Source of the DNA: an uncultured Pseudothermotoga sp.
Lineage (GTDB): Bacteria; Thermotogota; Thermotogae; Thermotogales; DSM-5069
Assembly (NCBI GenBank): GCA_937995655.1
Contig: CALKJI010000010.1
Coordinates: 1-64,000, forward strand
Length of the DNA: 64,000 bases
Reading direction: 5' to 3'
In this document: positions 44,708 through 54,045 of the stretch, in pieces
How the letters are laid out: every line of letters starts with the position of its first letter
How positions within the stretch are numbered: position 1 is the first letter of the stretch
Notes under the pieces: model-generated
Database searches by the model: none
What the model was told of the DNA's origin: nothing
Seen by the model: the letters and a program-made list of their open reading frames with translations, nothing else
Position numbers and translations under genes: made by a program

Positions 44708-44716
44708 TGGTAATAT
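44708..44716 (+). promoter_or_regulatory. Extended -10 promoter of thrS
   Basis: TGGTAATAT (TGn plus TAATAT) 30 bp before the thrS ATG, in the 90-bp divergent gap with the SLBB gene. The -35 (TAACAC at 17 bp) is poor. No T-box fits in so short a leader. Confidence 0.4.
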
Positions 44717-44745
44717 TTAAAAAAGCACTGCGGAGGTGAGTTTTG

Positions 44746-46671
44746 ATGTCCTTCAAAGTAAAAATAAAGAATGGTGAGGAATTTGTTTTTCATCAACCAG
44801 TTTATGTTTCTGAACTTTCGAAGGAGTTGTCTAAAGGTGCCATCGCTGCCCTTTTCAACGATCAATTGATTGACCTTAGATCAAAGATCGGTGAAGACGG
44901 TGAGGTTGAATTCATAAAGATTGATCACGAACTTGCCCCTCAGGTTTACAGACATACTCTTTCACATGTCATGGCCCAGGCCGTGATGAAAATATATGGC
45001 AAAGACAATGTCCGGCTTGGTATTGGACCAACAATTGAAAATGGATTTTATTATGATTTTGAGATTCTCAACGGAAAGATTACAGAAGAAGATCTGCCAA
45101 GAATAGAAGAGGAGATGAGGAAGATTGTAGATCAGGACATCGAGATCGAGAGAATCGAAATGAACAAAGATGAGGCAATTTCTTTGATGAAGGAGAAAGG
45201 ACAAATTTATAAGATAGAACTCTTAGAGGATCTTAAAGAAGATAAGGTCACTCTTTTCAAACAAGGGGATTTTATAGATCTCTGTAGAGGCCCTCATTTA
45301 CCATCAACTGGAATCGTCAGGCATTTTAAGCTGCTTTCCATCTCGGGTGCCTATTGGAGAGGCGACGAAAAAAGATCGATGCTTCAAAGGATTTACGGTA
45401 CAGCATTCGCCAATAGAGATGAATTGGAGAAATATTTGAACTTTTTAGAAGAAGCTAAGAAAAGAGATCACAGAAAACTTGGCCCGGCGCTTGGTATTTT
45501 CTTCATCGATTTTGATGTTGCTGCTGGAATGCCGATATTTATGCCCAATGGAGCTACGATCCTTCAGGAACTTATGCATTTTTCAAGACAACTGCATCGA
45601 GAATTTGGCTATGAAGAAGTCATGACTCCACTTGTCATGAGTGAAAAACTTTGGAGGATGTCTGGTCACTGGGATCATTATAAAGAAAACATGTATTTCA
45701 CAAGTAAAGAAGATCAACAGTTTGCCATCAAACCTATGAACTGTCCGGGGCACATCTTGATATACAAGAACAGAACAGTGTCCTACAAGGACTTGCCACT
45801 GAGATTTTTCGAGTTTGGTAGAGTACATAGATACGAGAGAAGCGGTGTACTACACGGATTGTTCAGGGTCAGGAGTTTTACTCAAGATGATGCCCATATA
45901 TTCTGTCGAACAGATCAGATAGAACAAGAAATAGCTGGTGTCATAAACTTCGTTCACAGAATCTATTCACCCTTTGGTTTTGAGTACACAGCGGAGCTGA
46001 GTACGATGCCTGAGAATCACATGGGAGATGTTGAGACATGGCAAAAGGCTACTGAGGCTTTGAGAAGCGCAATGGATTCCGTTGGTTTGAAATATGTTGT
46101 CAAAGAAGGTGAAGGTGCGTTTTATGGTCCCAAGATAGATTTCCATATTAGAGATTCTATAGGTCGTACGTGGCAATGTGCCACTATACAGCTTGATTTT
46201 CTGATGCCTCAGAGATTTGAACTTGTTTACACAGATTACAATGGAGGTTATCGCCAACCTGTTATGATACACAGAGCAATCTATGGTAGTCTCGAGCGAT
46301 TCTTGGGCATATTGATCGAACACTATGCTGGTGCATTTCCTACATGGTTGGCACCCGTTCAGGTAATGGTCATACCGATCTCTGATAGGCATCATTCATA
46401 TGCCCAGAGTGTTAAGGATATCTTAGTTCAGAATGGTATTAGAGGACAAGTTGATCTCAGACGGGAGACACTTGGCTATAAAATAAGAGATGCCCAATCT
46501 ATGAAAATTCCTTATATGTTTATCGTTGGTGACAAAGAACAAACGACAAATACAGTGTCTGTAAGAACCAGAAGGGGTAATGAATTTGCCACAAAACCTA
46601 TAGACCATGTTGTTGGCATAGTTCTAAAGGAAATAAGGACCCGTTCATTGAAAAATTTAATGGAGGAGTGA
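44746..46671 (+). CDS. thrS: Threonyl-tRNA synthetase
   Basis: Class II synthetase that charges tRNA-Thr; 641 residues. N-terminal TGS domain (about 1-60), editing domain with the HxxxH motif in [12 protein letters not shown] and a distal [12 protein letters not shown], catalytic core with motif 2 ([15 protein letters not shown]), the zinc cysteine in [14 protein letters not shown] and motif 3 around [16 protein letters not shown], then the anticodon-binding domain. ATG at 44746 after GGAGGTGA; the track TTG one codon earlier is less likely. Followed at 2 bp by the HD-GYP gene. Confidence 0.96.
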   Translation: MSFKVKIKNGEEFVFHQPVYVSELSKELSKGAIAALFNDQLIDLRSKIGEDGEVEFIKIDHELAPQVYRHTLSHVMAQAVMKIYGKDNVRLGIGPTIENGFYYDFEILNGKITEEDLPRIEEEMRKIVDQDIEIERIEMNKDEAISLMKEKGQIYKIELLEDLKEDKVTLFKQGDFIDLCRGPHLPSTGIVRHFKLLSISGAYWRGDEKRSMLQRIYGTAFANRDELEKYLNFLEEAKKRDHRKLGPALGIFFIDFDVAAGMPIFMPNGATILQELMHFSRQLHREFGYEEVMTPLVMSEKLWRMSGHWDHYKENMYFTSKEDQQFAIKPMNCPGHILIYKNRTVSYKDLPLRFFEFGRVHRYERSGVLHGLFRVRSFTQDDAHIFCRTDQIEQEIAGVINFVHRIYSPFGFEYTAELSTMPENHMGDVETWQKATEALRSAMDSVGLKYVVKEGEGAFYGPKIDFHIRDSIGRTWQCATIQLDFLMPQRFELVYTDYNGGYRQPVMIHRAIYGSLERFLGILIEHYAGAFPTWLAPVQVMVIPISDRHHSYAQSVKDILVQNGIRGQVDLRRETLGYKIRDAQSMKIPYMFIVGDKEQTTNTVSVRTRRGNEFATKPIDHVVGIVLKEIRTRSLKNLMEE

Positions 46672-46673
46672 AA

Positions 46674-47540
46674 GTGACGCTAGAGGTTGTTGGTAAGGTC
46701 GATGATAGGATAGTAGACTTTTTTAAGAAGATGGAACAGGTTGAGGAGAGCGATTCTTCTCAACTTGTCTTGTCAGATTCCTTTGAACAATCCAGATCTT
46801 TGCAACTAGTTTTTAAAGAGGATACCGCCCAGCTATACGATCAAGGTAAACTGATCGCTTCATTCAAGTGGGCAAGTGAGTATTACCAAGCCATTTGGGC
46901 TTTTGCAAAAGCCTACTCTGACAGAGATGGCATGAGATCAGCGCTGACTAGTACAAAATGGGCACGGCGAGTTGTGAGTGGCATTCTCCAAGCAATGGTA
47001 GTACTCATGGAGGTGGAAGATAAAACTGGCTTCAGCCACTCTCAAAGGGTCACAAAACTCGCAGAAAAGTTAGGTTTGAAACTTGGTTTTTCTCAAAAAG
47101 AACTGCAACTTTTAGTTGAAGCCAGTATGTTGCACGATGTTGGGAAGATAGGTATCGAACAGTTGATGATGTATACACCCACAAGGATTAGATTTCTTGA
47201 AGATATGCCAAGGGATCACACAGTCATGGGATCTATATATCTGTCAACTATTGAATTCCTTTGGGATCTTGTGCCAGCAGTGAGGTCCCATCATGAAAGA
47301 TGGGATGGCAAAGGCTACCCTGACGGATTGAAGGGAGAAGAGATTCCTCTTCTTGCGAGAATAATAGCCATTTGCGATTACTATGATGAATTAACCCATT
47401 TTGTTACCTCTGAATGGGGCATCGGTCCCAAGAAAAAGGATGAGGCTTTGAAAATGGTACAGGATCAAAGTGAAAAGATGTTCGATCCAAGGCTGGTGGA
47501 ACTTTTTGTAAAGATTGTGGAATCAGACCAAGGTATCTAG
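46674..47540 (+). CDS. HD-GYP domain protein, probable cyclic di-GMP phosphodiesterase
   Basis: 288 residues. The C-terminal half is an HD-GYP domain: the HD pair in SMLHDVGKIGIEQL, then SHHERWDGKGYPDGLKGEEI, the classic GYP loop, and IIAICDYYDELTH. The N-terminal 110 residues form an unrecognised sensor region. Known: HD-GYP enzymes hydrolyse cyclic di-GMP to GMP or pGpG using two or three metals. GTG at 46674 after GGAGGAG is chosen over GTG 46668 in the ribosome site. Co-transcribed with thrS; overlaps the convergent unknown gene by 18 bp. Confidence 0.88.
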   Translation: MTLEVVGKVDDRIVDFFKKMEQVEESDSSQLVLSDSFEQSRSLQLVFKEDTAQLYDQGKLIASFKWASEYYQAIWAFAKAYSDRDGMRSALTSTKWARRVVSGILQAMVVLMEVEDKTGFSHSQRVTKLAEKLGLKLGFSQKELQLLVEASMLHDVGKIGIEQLMMYTPTRIRFLEDMPRDHTVMGSIYLSTIEFLWDLVPAVRSHHERWDGKGYPDGLKGEEIPLLARIIAICDYYDELTHFVTSEWGIGPKKKDEALKMVQDQSEKMFDPRLVELFVKIVESDQGI

Positions 47541-48005
47541 AAATATTCCAAGAGGCATTAAAAGGTCTCTCAGTAACTGTGCAGGCATATTCAAGATCAT
47601 TTTCAACAGAGCAAGCTGTTGTTCTAATCTTTCTCTTTCTTCTTCACTTAATGCTGAACTCAGTTTGGCTTCGAGCTTTTGAATTTGATCTTGAATCTGA
47701 TTTTTGTAACTACTGTCAACACTTTTTTGTGCACCTTGTTCTGAAGGATAATATATCCAAGCCGTAGTTTTACCAGCTATTGCCGCAAGGAAAGATCCGC
47801 GTTTTCTTAAATCGAGTGTTATTCCCCCTTGAATAATCACTCCGCCATTTCTTTCAGCTTCTCTCTTGAAGGCAAGCCAGTTACTTATTTCTTGAGAAAG
47901 CACACGCAAAATACTTCGGCTTGCTGGAGCCGAATGAGACAATCCCGGTTCACCAGGATCGAGTCTGTAGCCCAAAATTGGATTCAGTAAACCTTCAACT
48001 GCCAT
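47523..48005 (-). CDS. Unknown protein downstream of ruvA
   Basis: 160 residues, not recognised. N-terminal 80 residues contain GGVIIQGGITLDLRKRGSFL and TTAWIYYPSEQG; residues about 100-145 form a charged coiled coil (DQIQKLEAKLSSALSEEERE); the C-terminus is a hydrophobic helix (LLMPLGIFLDTLV). No signal peptide. It lies 3 bp after ruvA at the end of the valS-folC-ruvA operon and overlaps the HD-GYP gene tail to tail. Function cannot be inferred. Confidence 0.6.
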   Translation of the reverse strand: MAVEGLLNPILGYRLDPGEPGLSHSAPASRSILRVLSQEISNWLAFKREAERNGGVIIQGGITLDLRKRGSFLAAIAGKTTAWIYYPSEQGAQKSVDSSYKNQIQDQIQKLEAKLSSALSEEERERLEQQLALLKMILNMPAQLLRDLLMPLGIFLDTLV

Positions 48006-48008
48006 AAA

Positions 48009-48581
48009 CTATGCCCTCTTTGACAGTTTTTTCAATGCCTCCTTCACTATTTGCTCTGTACTCATTTTTTCTCTGTGCACAGACCTTGCTACATCCATCG
48101 ATTCACTCTTTGAAAAACCAAGCGCTACAAGCACTTCGACTGCTTCAAATAGTTCCGATGAATAAGTGCTTTTGATTTCGAAATCCTCGTTTTTCAATTC
48201 TGCTACCAATCTTTCTGCCGTCTTTCTTCCAATTCCTTGGACCTGAGAAAGTCTTTCTACATTTTGACTGATGATCAAGTGCACAAATTCCTCTGGCTCT
48301 AAGGACCCAACTATTTTTAAGGCGGTCTTTGGGCCAACCTTGGATACCTTCAGGATTTTTTCAAAGACTATTAATTTTTCTTTTGTCGAAAAACCGTATA
48401 GCACAACTTCATTTTGATTTAACTCAAGATGAGTGTGAAGTTCAATCTCATTCCCTGAAACAGCCTTTTCGATGGTTGAGATATCGCAAAGAACCCGTAT
48501 GATGAAATCCCCAATTTGTAATAGTAAGCCGTTTGACTCCTTGGCATGTACTTTTCCTCTTACAGCTACGAGCAAGTTCAT
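48009..48581 (-). CDS. ruvA: Holliday junction branch migration protein RuvA
   Basis: DNA-binding subunit that targets the RuvB motor to Holliday junctions. About 190 residues: N-terminal OB fold (LLVAVRGKVHAKE), two helix-hairpin-helix motifs (KVSKVGPKTALKIVGSL and VQGIGRKTAERLVAELK) and a C-terminal RuvB-binding three-helix domain (EAVEVLVALGFSKSE). The ORF begins six codons earlier; ATG at 48581 shares a base with the folC stop (TGATG) and gives the family N-terminus. ruvB is not in the window. Confidence 0.93.
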   Translation of the reverse strand: MNLLVAVRGKVHAKESNGLLLQIGDFIIRVLCDISTIEKAVSGNEIELHTHLELNQNEVVLYGFSTKEKLIVFEKILKVSKVGPKTALKIVGSLEPEEFVHLIISQNVERLSQVQGIGRKTAERLVAELKNEDFEIKSTYSSELFEAVEVLVALGFSKSESMDVARSVHREKMSTEQIVKEALKKLSKRA

Positions 48582-49903
48582 CATCTCACGATGGACCATT
48601 CGGGCTCAAGACGACCATCGGTTATATAGTCTCTCAAGTATCCTACCAAGTAGAGCGATCCTGTTATCAATATCGTCTCGTATCCTTCTTGCTTTAGATT
48701 TTCGTAAGCTTTTATTGGATCGATTTGGAAATCCACGTTCTGGTTGAACTCTTTTGCTATCTCGAAGGTTTCCTGTGGATTTTGTGCCCTGTGTGAAAAT
48801 GGTCTGGTCACCACTATTTTATCAAAGAACGGCGCAATTTGTGACAAGACACCTCTTTTGTCTTTGTCATCAACAATACCAATTACTGCAGCCAGCTTTT
48901 CATTAGAAAGATAATCGGTAATAGCTTTCTTTAGTACCCTTGCGGCTGGTAGGTTATGTGCCCCGTCGAAGATCACCCTCGGTCTGTTGCCAAAAACCTC
49001 GAATCTGCCCGGCATCTTTGTTTTTTCTAAGGCACTTCTGACAGCGTTCTCATTTACCTGCAGGTTCATTCTTTCGGCAAAGATAAGAAAGGCTTGAAGT
49101 GCAACAGAGGCGTTCAAAAATTGATGTTCACCATTTAAAGTAATCTTAAGGTCCTTGAATTCTCTCTCCCCATGGAAATCGAAATGATTATCACAGAGGC
49201 ATAATTTTGTGTTGTCGTAGAAGAAGTCTTTCTCAAAGATATTTATGCTGCTCTTGTTTAGATCACATATTTTCTCAATTACACTCAGTGGCTCTCTCTT
49301 TTTTTCACCGCAAACAACAGGTACTCCCTGTTTTACTATGCCTGCTTTCTCAAAGGCAATCTTTTCGAGAGTATCACCGAGAATATGCATGTGGTCATAG
49401 TCTACTGTCACTATAACGCTCACTTGTGGTATCAAGACATTTGTTGCATCAAATCTTCCTCCAAGTCCGACTTCAATCGATGCAGCTTGAACCTTCATTT
49501 TTCTGTAAACGGAAAAAGCCATCGCAGTAGTGAACTCAAAAAAGCTCGGCCTGGATTGTTCTCCTTGTTGATCCATCTGCAGAGCCATTTCCTGAACCTC
49601 ATCGAAGGCATTTAACATTATTTGCTCAGGTACAAGTTGTTCATCTACCAATATTCTTTCTCTAAAGGTCGACAGATGTGGGGAATAATAACTACCAGTT
49701 TTCAAACCATGTTCTATGAACAGCCAACTCAGAAAACGTGTCACAGAACCTTTGCCATTTGTACCTGTTACGTGAACACTGTGAAACGTATTCTGTGGCT
49801 CTCCAAGCATTTTGCATAATTGCTTGATTCTCTCCAAGCCCAACGTGATTTTTCCTGAAGGCCTTTCGTTGTAAAGATATTCGAGCATTTGAAGATAGGT
49901 CAT
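48581..49903 (-). CDS. folC: Folylpolyglutamate synthase / dihydrofolate synthase
   Basis: Mur-ligase-family enzyme of 440 residues that adds glutamate to folates (and may join dihydropteroate to glutamate). Motifs: TLGLERIKQLCKMLG, the P-loop VHVTGTNGKGSVTRFL, YYSPHLSTFRERI, IEVGLGGRFDATN, VIFDGAHNLPAARVL and LITGSLYLVGYLR. ATG overlaps the valS stop (ATGA), and its stop touches the ruvA start. Confidence 0.94.
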   Translation of the reverse strand: MTYLQMLEYLYNERPSGKITLGLERIKQLCKMLGEPQNTFHSVHVTGTNGKGSVTRFLSWLFIEHGLKTGSYYSPHLSTFRERILVDEQLVPEQIMLNAFDEVQEMALQMDQQGEQSRPSFFEFTTAMAFSVYRKMKVQAASIEVGLGGRFDATNVLIPQVSVIVTVDYDHMHILGDTLEKIAFEKAGIVKQGVPVVCGEKKREPLSVIEKICDLNKSSINIFEKDFFYDNTKLCLCDNHFDFHGEREFKDLKITLNGEHQFLNASVALQAFLIFAERMNLQVNENAVRSALEKTKMPGRFEVFGNRPRVIFDGAHNLPAARVLKKAITDYLSNEKLAAVIGIVDDKDKRGVLSQIAPFFDKIVVTRPFSHRAQNPQETFEIAKEFNQNVDFQIDPIKAYENLKQEGYETILITGSLYLVGYLRDYITDGRLEPEWSIVR

Positions 49904-52488
49904 TTCAGATCACCCAGTATCCTTTGAAGAATCTTCAACCGTGATTCTGTTTGGGAAAGTTTTTGACGTGTTTCTTCGATTACGTCCTGAAGTGCATGCG
50001 ACATGAATTTCTCATCAGAAAGTTTCTTCATATACCATTCTCTTTCGCTGAGAAGTTTTTCGATATTTTTTTCAACTCTACCGATCTCTTTATGAACATC
50101 GACACCTGTTATGTCTACATATACATGAAGTGCTTCGTTCACGAATGCTGTTGCGCTGTTTAATGGTTTCTTCTCAACGTATTCGACTCTTTGGATATTT
50201 GCAAGGTGGCATATTAAGAATTCTTCTTCTTTAGACAAATTCTTTCCAAGAATATACAGAACTACATTTTGCTTTGATGCCATGTCAAGTTCTGCACGTA
50301 CATTTCTTATACCTTTGACGATTTGCATCACTCTTTCAAAGGTCTTTTCGGCCGAATTGTCGATAAAGATATTTTCCACTTCTGGCCAAGGTACGATCGT
50401 GATAGATCCTGTTGCAACAGGAAGGTTTTGCCACAGTTCCTCTGCCAAAAACGGCATGAATGGATGTAACAACCTCAGACTTGAGTCTAATACTTTTACC
50501 AGAATGTTCTGAGTTGTAGTCCTGCCTTCACCATTCAGTCTTGGTTTTGCCGATTCTATATACCAGTCACAGAATTCATTCCAGAAGAACTCATAAATAG
50601 ACTTCGCAGCGACGTTGAATTCATAATTTTCAAGTGCCTCAGTGACTACCATGATGGTTTTTTGCAACCTTGAAAGGATCCATTTGTCGGCGAGTGACAG
50701 TTCATCTAAGGACTTCTTTTCGTAGCCATCGAGATTAATGAGTGCAAATCTGGTGGCATTCCATATCTTGTTAGCGAACTTTCTGTATGTGTCAAAGTAT
50801 CTCTCGTCGAGTTTTATGTCGCTACCCTGAGCTGCAAGGATTGCCAAAGTGAACCTCACTGGATCTGTACCGTATTTTGCAGACATGTCTAATGGGTCTA
50901 TACCATTTCCAAGGGATTTACTCATTTTTCTTCCATATTTGTCTCGTATCAGCTGGTGTATATAGACATCTGTAAATGGTTTCTCCTTCATGAATTGGTA
51001 TCCCATGACTATCATCCTTGCAACCCAGAAGAAAATTATGTCAAAACCGGTCACAAGGACGGATGTAGGATAATACTTTTCAAGATCCTTTGTTTTTTCG
51101 GGCCATCCAAGGGTTGAGAATGGCCAAAGTGCTGATGAAAACCATGTATCCAAAACATCTTCATCCTGTCTTATAGACTTGGAATGACACTTGGGGCATT
51201 CCTCAACGTCGAATTCTGACACGATAATTTCTCCACAGTTATCACAATACCAGACCGGTATTCTGTGCCCCCACCAGAGCTGTCTGCTTATGCACCAATC
51301 ACGTACGTTGTACATCCAATGCAAGTAAACCTTCTTCCATCTTTCCGGCACAAAACGAACCTGACCTGTTTCTACTGCTTCAATTGCTTTTTGAGCTAAG
51401 GGTTTCATGCTCACAAACCACTGATCCATGACCCTTGGTTCAATCTCTCGATCACATCTATAACAATGACCAACAGCATGATCGATATCTTCAACTTTGA
51501 TCAAATACCCTAAGTCTTCAAGATCCTTGACGATGATCTCCCTCGCTTTGTAGCGATCGAGTCCTCTGTATTTTTCACCTTTTTCATTTATTCTCGCTTC
51601 GTCATCGAATATATCGACGAATGGCAGATCGTGCCTTTTAGCAACTTCGAAATCGTTTGGATCGTGAGAAGGTGTTATCTTAACAGCTCCGGTACCAAAC
51701 TGTAAATCAACATAATCATCGGCTATCAATGGTATTTCTCTGTTAACCAGTGGCAAGATAACTTTTCTACCGATCATGTTTTTGTAACGCTCATCTTTGG
51801 GGTTGACAGCAACAGCTGTATCCCCTAGCATTGTTTCTGGTCTTGTCGTTGCTACAACGATATAGCCATCACCATCGAGAAATGGGTATTTGACATAATA
51901 TAACTTTGCCTTTTTTTCCTCGTGTTCAACCTCTTCATCTGATAAAACTGTCTTACACCTAGGGCACCAGTTCACCATGTACTTGCCTTTGTAGATCAAT
52001 CCCTGTTTGTAAAGTTCAACAAATACTTTTCTAACTGCTCTGGAAAGTCCTTCATCTAAGGTGAATCTTTCTCTAGTCCAGTCAACTGATGCACCAAGCG
52101 TTTCTATCTGCTGACGTATTTCAGACCTGTATTTTTGAGCCCATTGCCAAACTACCTCAAGGAACTTCTCCCTCCCGAGTTCTTCACGCTTGATACCTTG
52201 ACCTTCCAAGTACCTCTCAACAGCGTTTTGTGTAGCAATACCCGCGTGATCTTCACCAGGAAGCCATAGCGTGTCAAATCCCCGCATTCTTTTGTAACGT
52301 GTTAAGATATCTTGCAGGGTTATATTCAGGGCGTGTCCCATATGAATGCGCCCTGTTATGTTTGGAGGCGGTATGACGATCACAAATGGCTCACCACTAC
52401 CTTTTGGTATAAAATATCCCTTCTCCAACCATTTTTCATACCATTTTTTCTCTATTTGTTCTGGCACATATCTAGTTCCAAGATCCAT
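49900..52488 (-). CDS. valS: Valyl-tRNA synthetase
   Basis: Class I synthetase of 862 residues charging tRNA-Val. HIGH motif as HMGHALNITLQDIL after PPPNITGRI, connective-peptide editing domain (VVATTRPETMLGDTAVAVNP), zinc-ribbon-like cysteines in NWCPRCKTVLSDEE and WYCDNCGEIIVSEFDVEECP, KMSKS loop in GRKMSKSLGNG, anticodon-binding helical bundle and the C-terminal coiled-coil arm (about 795-860) characteristic of ValS. ATG after GGAGGTGTAGGG. The folC-valS adjacency is common in bacteria. Confidence 0.96.
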   Translation of the reverse strand: MDLGTRYVPEQIEKKWYEKWLEKGYFIPKGSGEPFVIVIPPPNITGRIHMGHALNITLQDILTRYKRMRGFDTLWLPGEDHAGIATQNAVERYLEGQGIKREELGREKFLEVVWQWAQKYRSEIRQQIETLGASVDWTRERFTLDEGLSRAVRKVFVELYKQGLIYKGKYMVNWCPRCKTVLSDEEVEHEEKKAKLYYVKYPFLDGDGYIVVATTRPETMLGDTAVAVNPKDERYKNMIGRKVILPLVNREIPLIADDYVDLQFGTGAVKITPSHDPNDFEVAKRHDLPFVDIFDDEARINEKGEKYRGLDRYKAREIIVKDLEDLGYLIKVEDIDHAVGHCYRCDREIEPRVMDQWFVSMKPLAQKAIEAVETGQVRFVPERWKKVYLHWMYNVRDWCISRQLWWGHRIPVWYCDNCGEIIVSEFDVEECPKCHSKSIRQDEDVLDTWFSSALWPFSTLGWPEKTKDLEKYYPTSVLVTGFDIIFFWVARMIVMGYQFMKEKPFTDVYIHQLIRDKYGRKMSKSLGNGIDPLDMSAKYGTDPVRFTLAILAAQGSDIKLDERYFDTYRKFANKIWNATRFALINLDGYEKKSLDELSLADKWILSRLQKTIMVVTEALENYEFNVAAKSIYEFFWNEFCDWYIESAKPRLNGEGRTTTQNILVKVLDSSLRLLHPFMPFLAEELWQNLPVATGSITIVPWPEVENIFIDNSAEKTFERVMQIVKGIRNVRAELDMASKQNVVLYILGKNLSKEEEFLICHLANIQRVEYVEKKPLNSATAFVNEALHVYVDITGVDVHKEIGRVEKNIEKLLSEREWYMKKLSDEKFMSHALQDVIEETRQKLSQTESRLKILQRILGDLK

Positions 52489-52539
52489 CCCTACACCTCC
52501 AATAGATCTTATGCCATGATTTTAACAAAAAATGGACGA

Positions 52540-52911
52540 CTAATCAACGAATATACGGACTGTTGTTCCGTCGGAGCTAGTGATATTTATGATATCGCCA
52601 TCCATCTGGGACAGACTTTTCATGGCTTCATCGAGCTGGTTTGACAGGAAGTTCAAGTCGACATTTGGAAGTTTTTCTTGAAGAACAGGTAAAGAGAGTT
52701 TGAGCATCTGTGCCAATCCAACCGGGATTTTCACGTCTACCTTGTCTCCATCGTTACTTCTGACTTGAATGTAGAACATTCTTTTCTTCTCGGTTGACGA
52801 TTGTTTAGGTTCGGAGAAAAAGCCCATCGTTTCAAGAAGTTCAAGTGCTTGTTCTGGGGTAAGTTTTCGATCCTTCACCAAGTTCATAATCCTAAAAAGC
52901 TCATCTCTCAT
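52540..52911 (-). CDS. SHOCT-like domain protein, downstream partner of the DUF2089 regulator
   Basis: 123-residue soluble protein. N-terminus: a SHOCT-type helical pair (FRIMNLVKDRKLTPEQALEL). C-terminus: VDVKIPVGLAQMLKLSLPVL and then DGDIINITSSDGTTVRIFVD. The C-terminal part resembles that of the gene two places upstream (VRVAIPFSAVIVLKPFLK and SGDFITVESKGTMVRI). It overlaps the DUF2089 gene by 4 bp. Related proteins occur in Firmicute envelope-stress loci next to DUF2089 regulators; function unknown. Confidence 0.7.
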   Translation of the reverse strand: MRDELFRIMNLVKDRKLTPEQALELLETMGFFSEPKQSSTEKKRMFYIQVRSNDGDKVDVKIPVGLAQMLKLSLPVLQEKLPNVDLNFLSNQLDEAMKSLSQMDGDIINITSSDGTTVRIFVD

Positions 52912-53279
52912 GATCTAACCTCCTTCTCACCTTTGATAAGGGATATAGCGGTTGAAAAATCGATTTGGTTGGTTTCGAGTTTTTCCAAGATGATCGAATA
53001 GTTGGTTTCTTCAGTTGAATAATAACCAAGGTTTCTCAGGACTCTACTGAAATATGAGTGAACTGTAGGGTAAGAAACGCCCAATTTCTCTGCAACCTTT
53101 GTGAGATTTCCTCTGTTCTTCAAATACGTTCTAAGAAATTGTAAGTCTTCTTGTGAAAGGTTGTTGAATTCATTTGGCACAAAGTTCCCTTCGATTTTTG
53201 TATTGCAGTTTTTGCACCTGTATGAAGTTATTATCACTTCGCCGTTGCAAACTGGACATCTTGAAAAAAACGGATTCAT
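52908..53279 (-). CDS. DUF2089 family zinc-ribbon/HTH regulator
   Basis: 123 residues. N-terminal zinc ribbon with two CxxC knuckles (RCPVCNGEVII and YRCKNCNTKI), then a helical region with a helix-turn-helix (LSQEDLQFLRTYLKNRGNLT, then VAEKLGVSYPTVHSYFSRVL). The C-terminal 40 residues (YSIILEKLETNQIDFSTAIS) look like the SHOCT-like helical pair of the partner. I infer a DNA-binding regulator of this three-gene unit. Gap of 9 bp from the membrane-anchored partner upstream and a 4-bp overlap with the soluble partner downstream. Confidence 0.8.
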   Translation of the reverse strand: MNPFFSRCPVCNGEVIITSYRCKNCNTKIEGNFVPNEFNNLSQEDLQFLRTYLKNRGNLTKVAEKLGVSYPTVHSYFSRVLRNLGYYSTEETNYSIILEKLETNQIDFSTAISLIKGEKEVRS

Positions 53280-53288
53280 TATTCCACC

Positions 53289-53804
53289 TCACACAATACC
53301 TATTCGAACCATCGTACCCTTGCTCTCAACAGTTATGAAGTCGCCAGAAAAACTCATTAATTCATCAATACAAGCTACAAAAACTTCTTGAATGATACTG
53401 AGGTATTTTTCGTCCACTGGAACCTTATCCTTGAAGAATTTTGAGAAAAAGGGTGAAAGTGATTTTAAAAAAGGTTTTAATACGATGACGGCTGAAAAGG
53501 GTATAGCAACTCTCACATGTGTAGAATCGTTATTATCATCGACAAGGATCAGAAATTTTTTTCCCAAAGGCGGGGTTATAAGATCTTGGATCCATTTGAG
53601 ATCTTCTGAGTCCAGTTTATCTCCCAATCTATCCTTTATGGTTTCTCTGAGTTGCCTTGTCCTTTTGATACTTCTGGCGTAATGTGAAAATATTTCAAAG
53701 ATTATATAAACTCCAAACGCAATGAATATGACTCCAAAGAAAATTTTCGCTCCAAAGAAGATTAGACAAATACCTGCCAAAACAAGGACTAATGCTAGGT
53801 ACAT
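53289..53804 (-). CDS. Membrane-anchored partner protein of the DUF2089 unit
   Basis: 171 residues: two N-terminal membrane helices (about 2-18 and 20-38, LVLVLAGICLIFFGAKIFFG), a basic helical linker, then a soluble domain whose C-terminus (RVAIPFSAVIVLKPFLKSLS and FSGDFITVESKGTMVRIGIV) matches the soluble partner. ATG after GGAGGTGA. First gene of the operon that may continue into valS. A membrane-bound and a soluble version of one domain flanking a regulator suggests a signal-relay or anti-regulator arrangement (inference). Confidence 0.65.
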   Translation of the reverse strand: MYLALVLVLAGICLIFFGAKIFFGVIFIAFGVYIIFEIFSHYARSIKRTRQLRETIKDRLGDKLDSEDLKWIQDLITPPLGKKFLILVDDNNDSTHVRVAIPFSAVIVLKPFLKSLSPFFSKFFKDKVPVDEKYLSIIQEVFVACIDELMSFSGDFITVESKGTMVRIGIV

Positions 53805-53834
53805 TCACTCACCTCCAAAAAATGAAAGGTACAC

Positions 53835-53863
53835 TTTATATTTTATCAAGTTTTATCTTACAA
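53835..53863 (-). promoter_or_regulatory. Promoter of the DUF2089 unit
   Basis: On the minus strand TTGTAA (4 of 6), a 17-bp spacer and TATAAA (5 of 6), about 30 bp before the ATG of the membrane-anchored protein. Confidence 0.6.
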
Positions 53864-53932
53864 TAATTGAAAATAGGGAATCTATGTCGTCGATAATGTA
53901 ATCATAAAGTTTCAATATCTTAACTTAGTAGA

Positions 53933-53941
53933 TGATACAAT
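53933..53941 (+). promoter_or_regulatory. Extended -10 promoter of the rplU operon
   Basis: TGATACAAT: extended TGn plus TACAAT (5 of 6), about 105 bp before the rplU start. The -35 region is poor. It leaves a leader of about 100 nt containing a terminator-like hairpin. Confidence 0.5.
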
Positions 53942-53986
53942 ATCAAAAGCGTGAAATCTATAGAAGCACTTGAAAAATGTGAAAAA

Positions 53987-54017
53987 GGCTCCATTTGTTT
54001 GGGGAGCTACATTTTTT
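53987..54017 (+). promoter_or_regulatory. rplU leader hairpin, possible L21 autoregulatory attenuator
   Basis: GGCTCC, loop ATTTGTTTGG, GGAGCT, then ACATTTTTT: a short GC hairpin followed by a U-run, located between the rplU promoter and its ribosome site. Known: L21 operons of several bacteria carry a leader (L21_leader in Rfam) thought to give feedback control. The hairpin could equally be a plain terminator for stray transcription. Confidence 0.5.
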
Positions 54018-54045
54018 AGTGCATGTTGCCAAGGAGGTGAATGTG

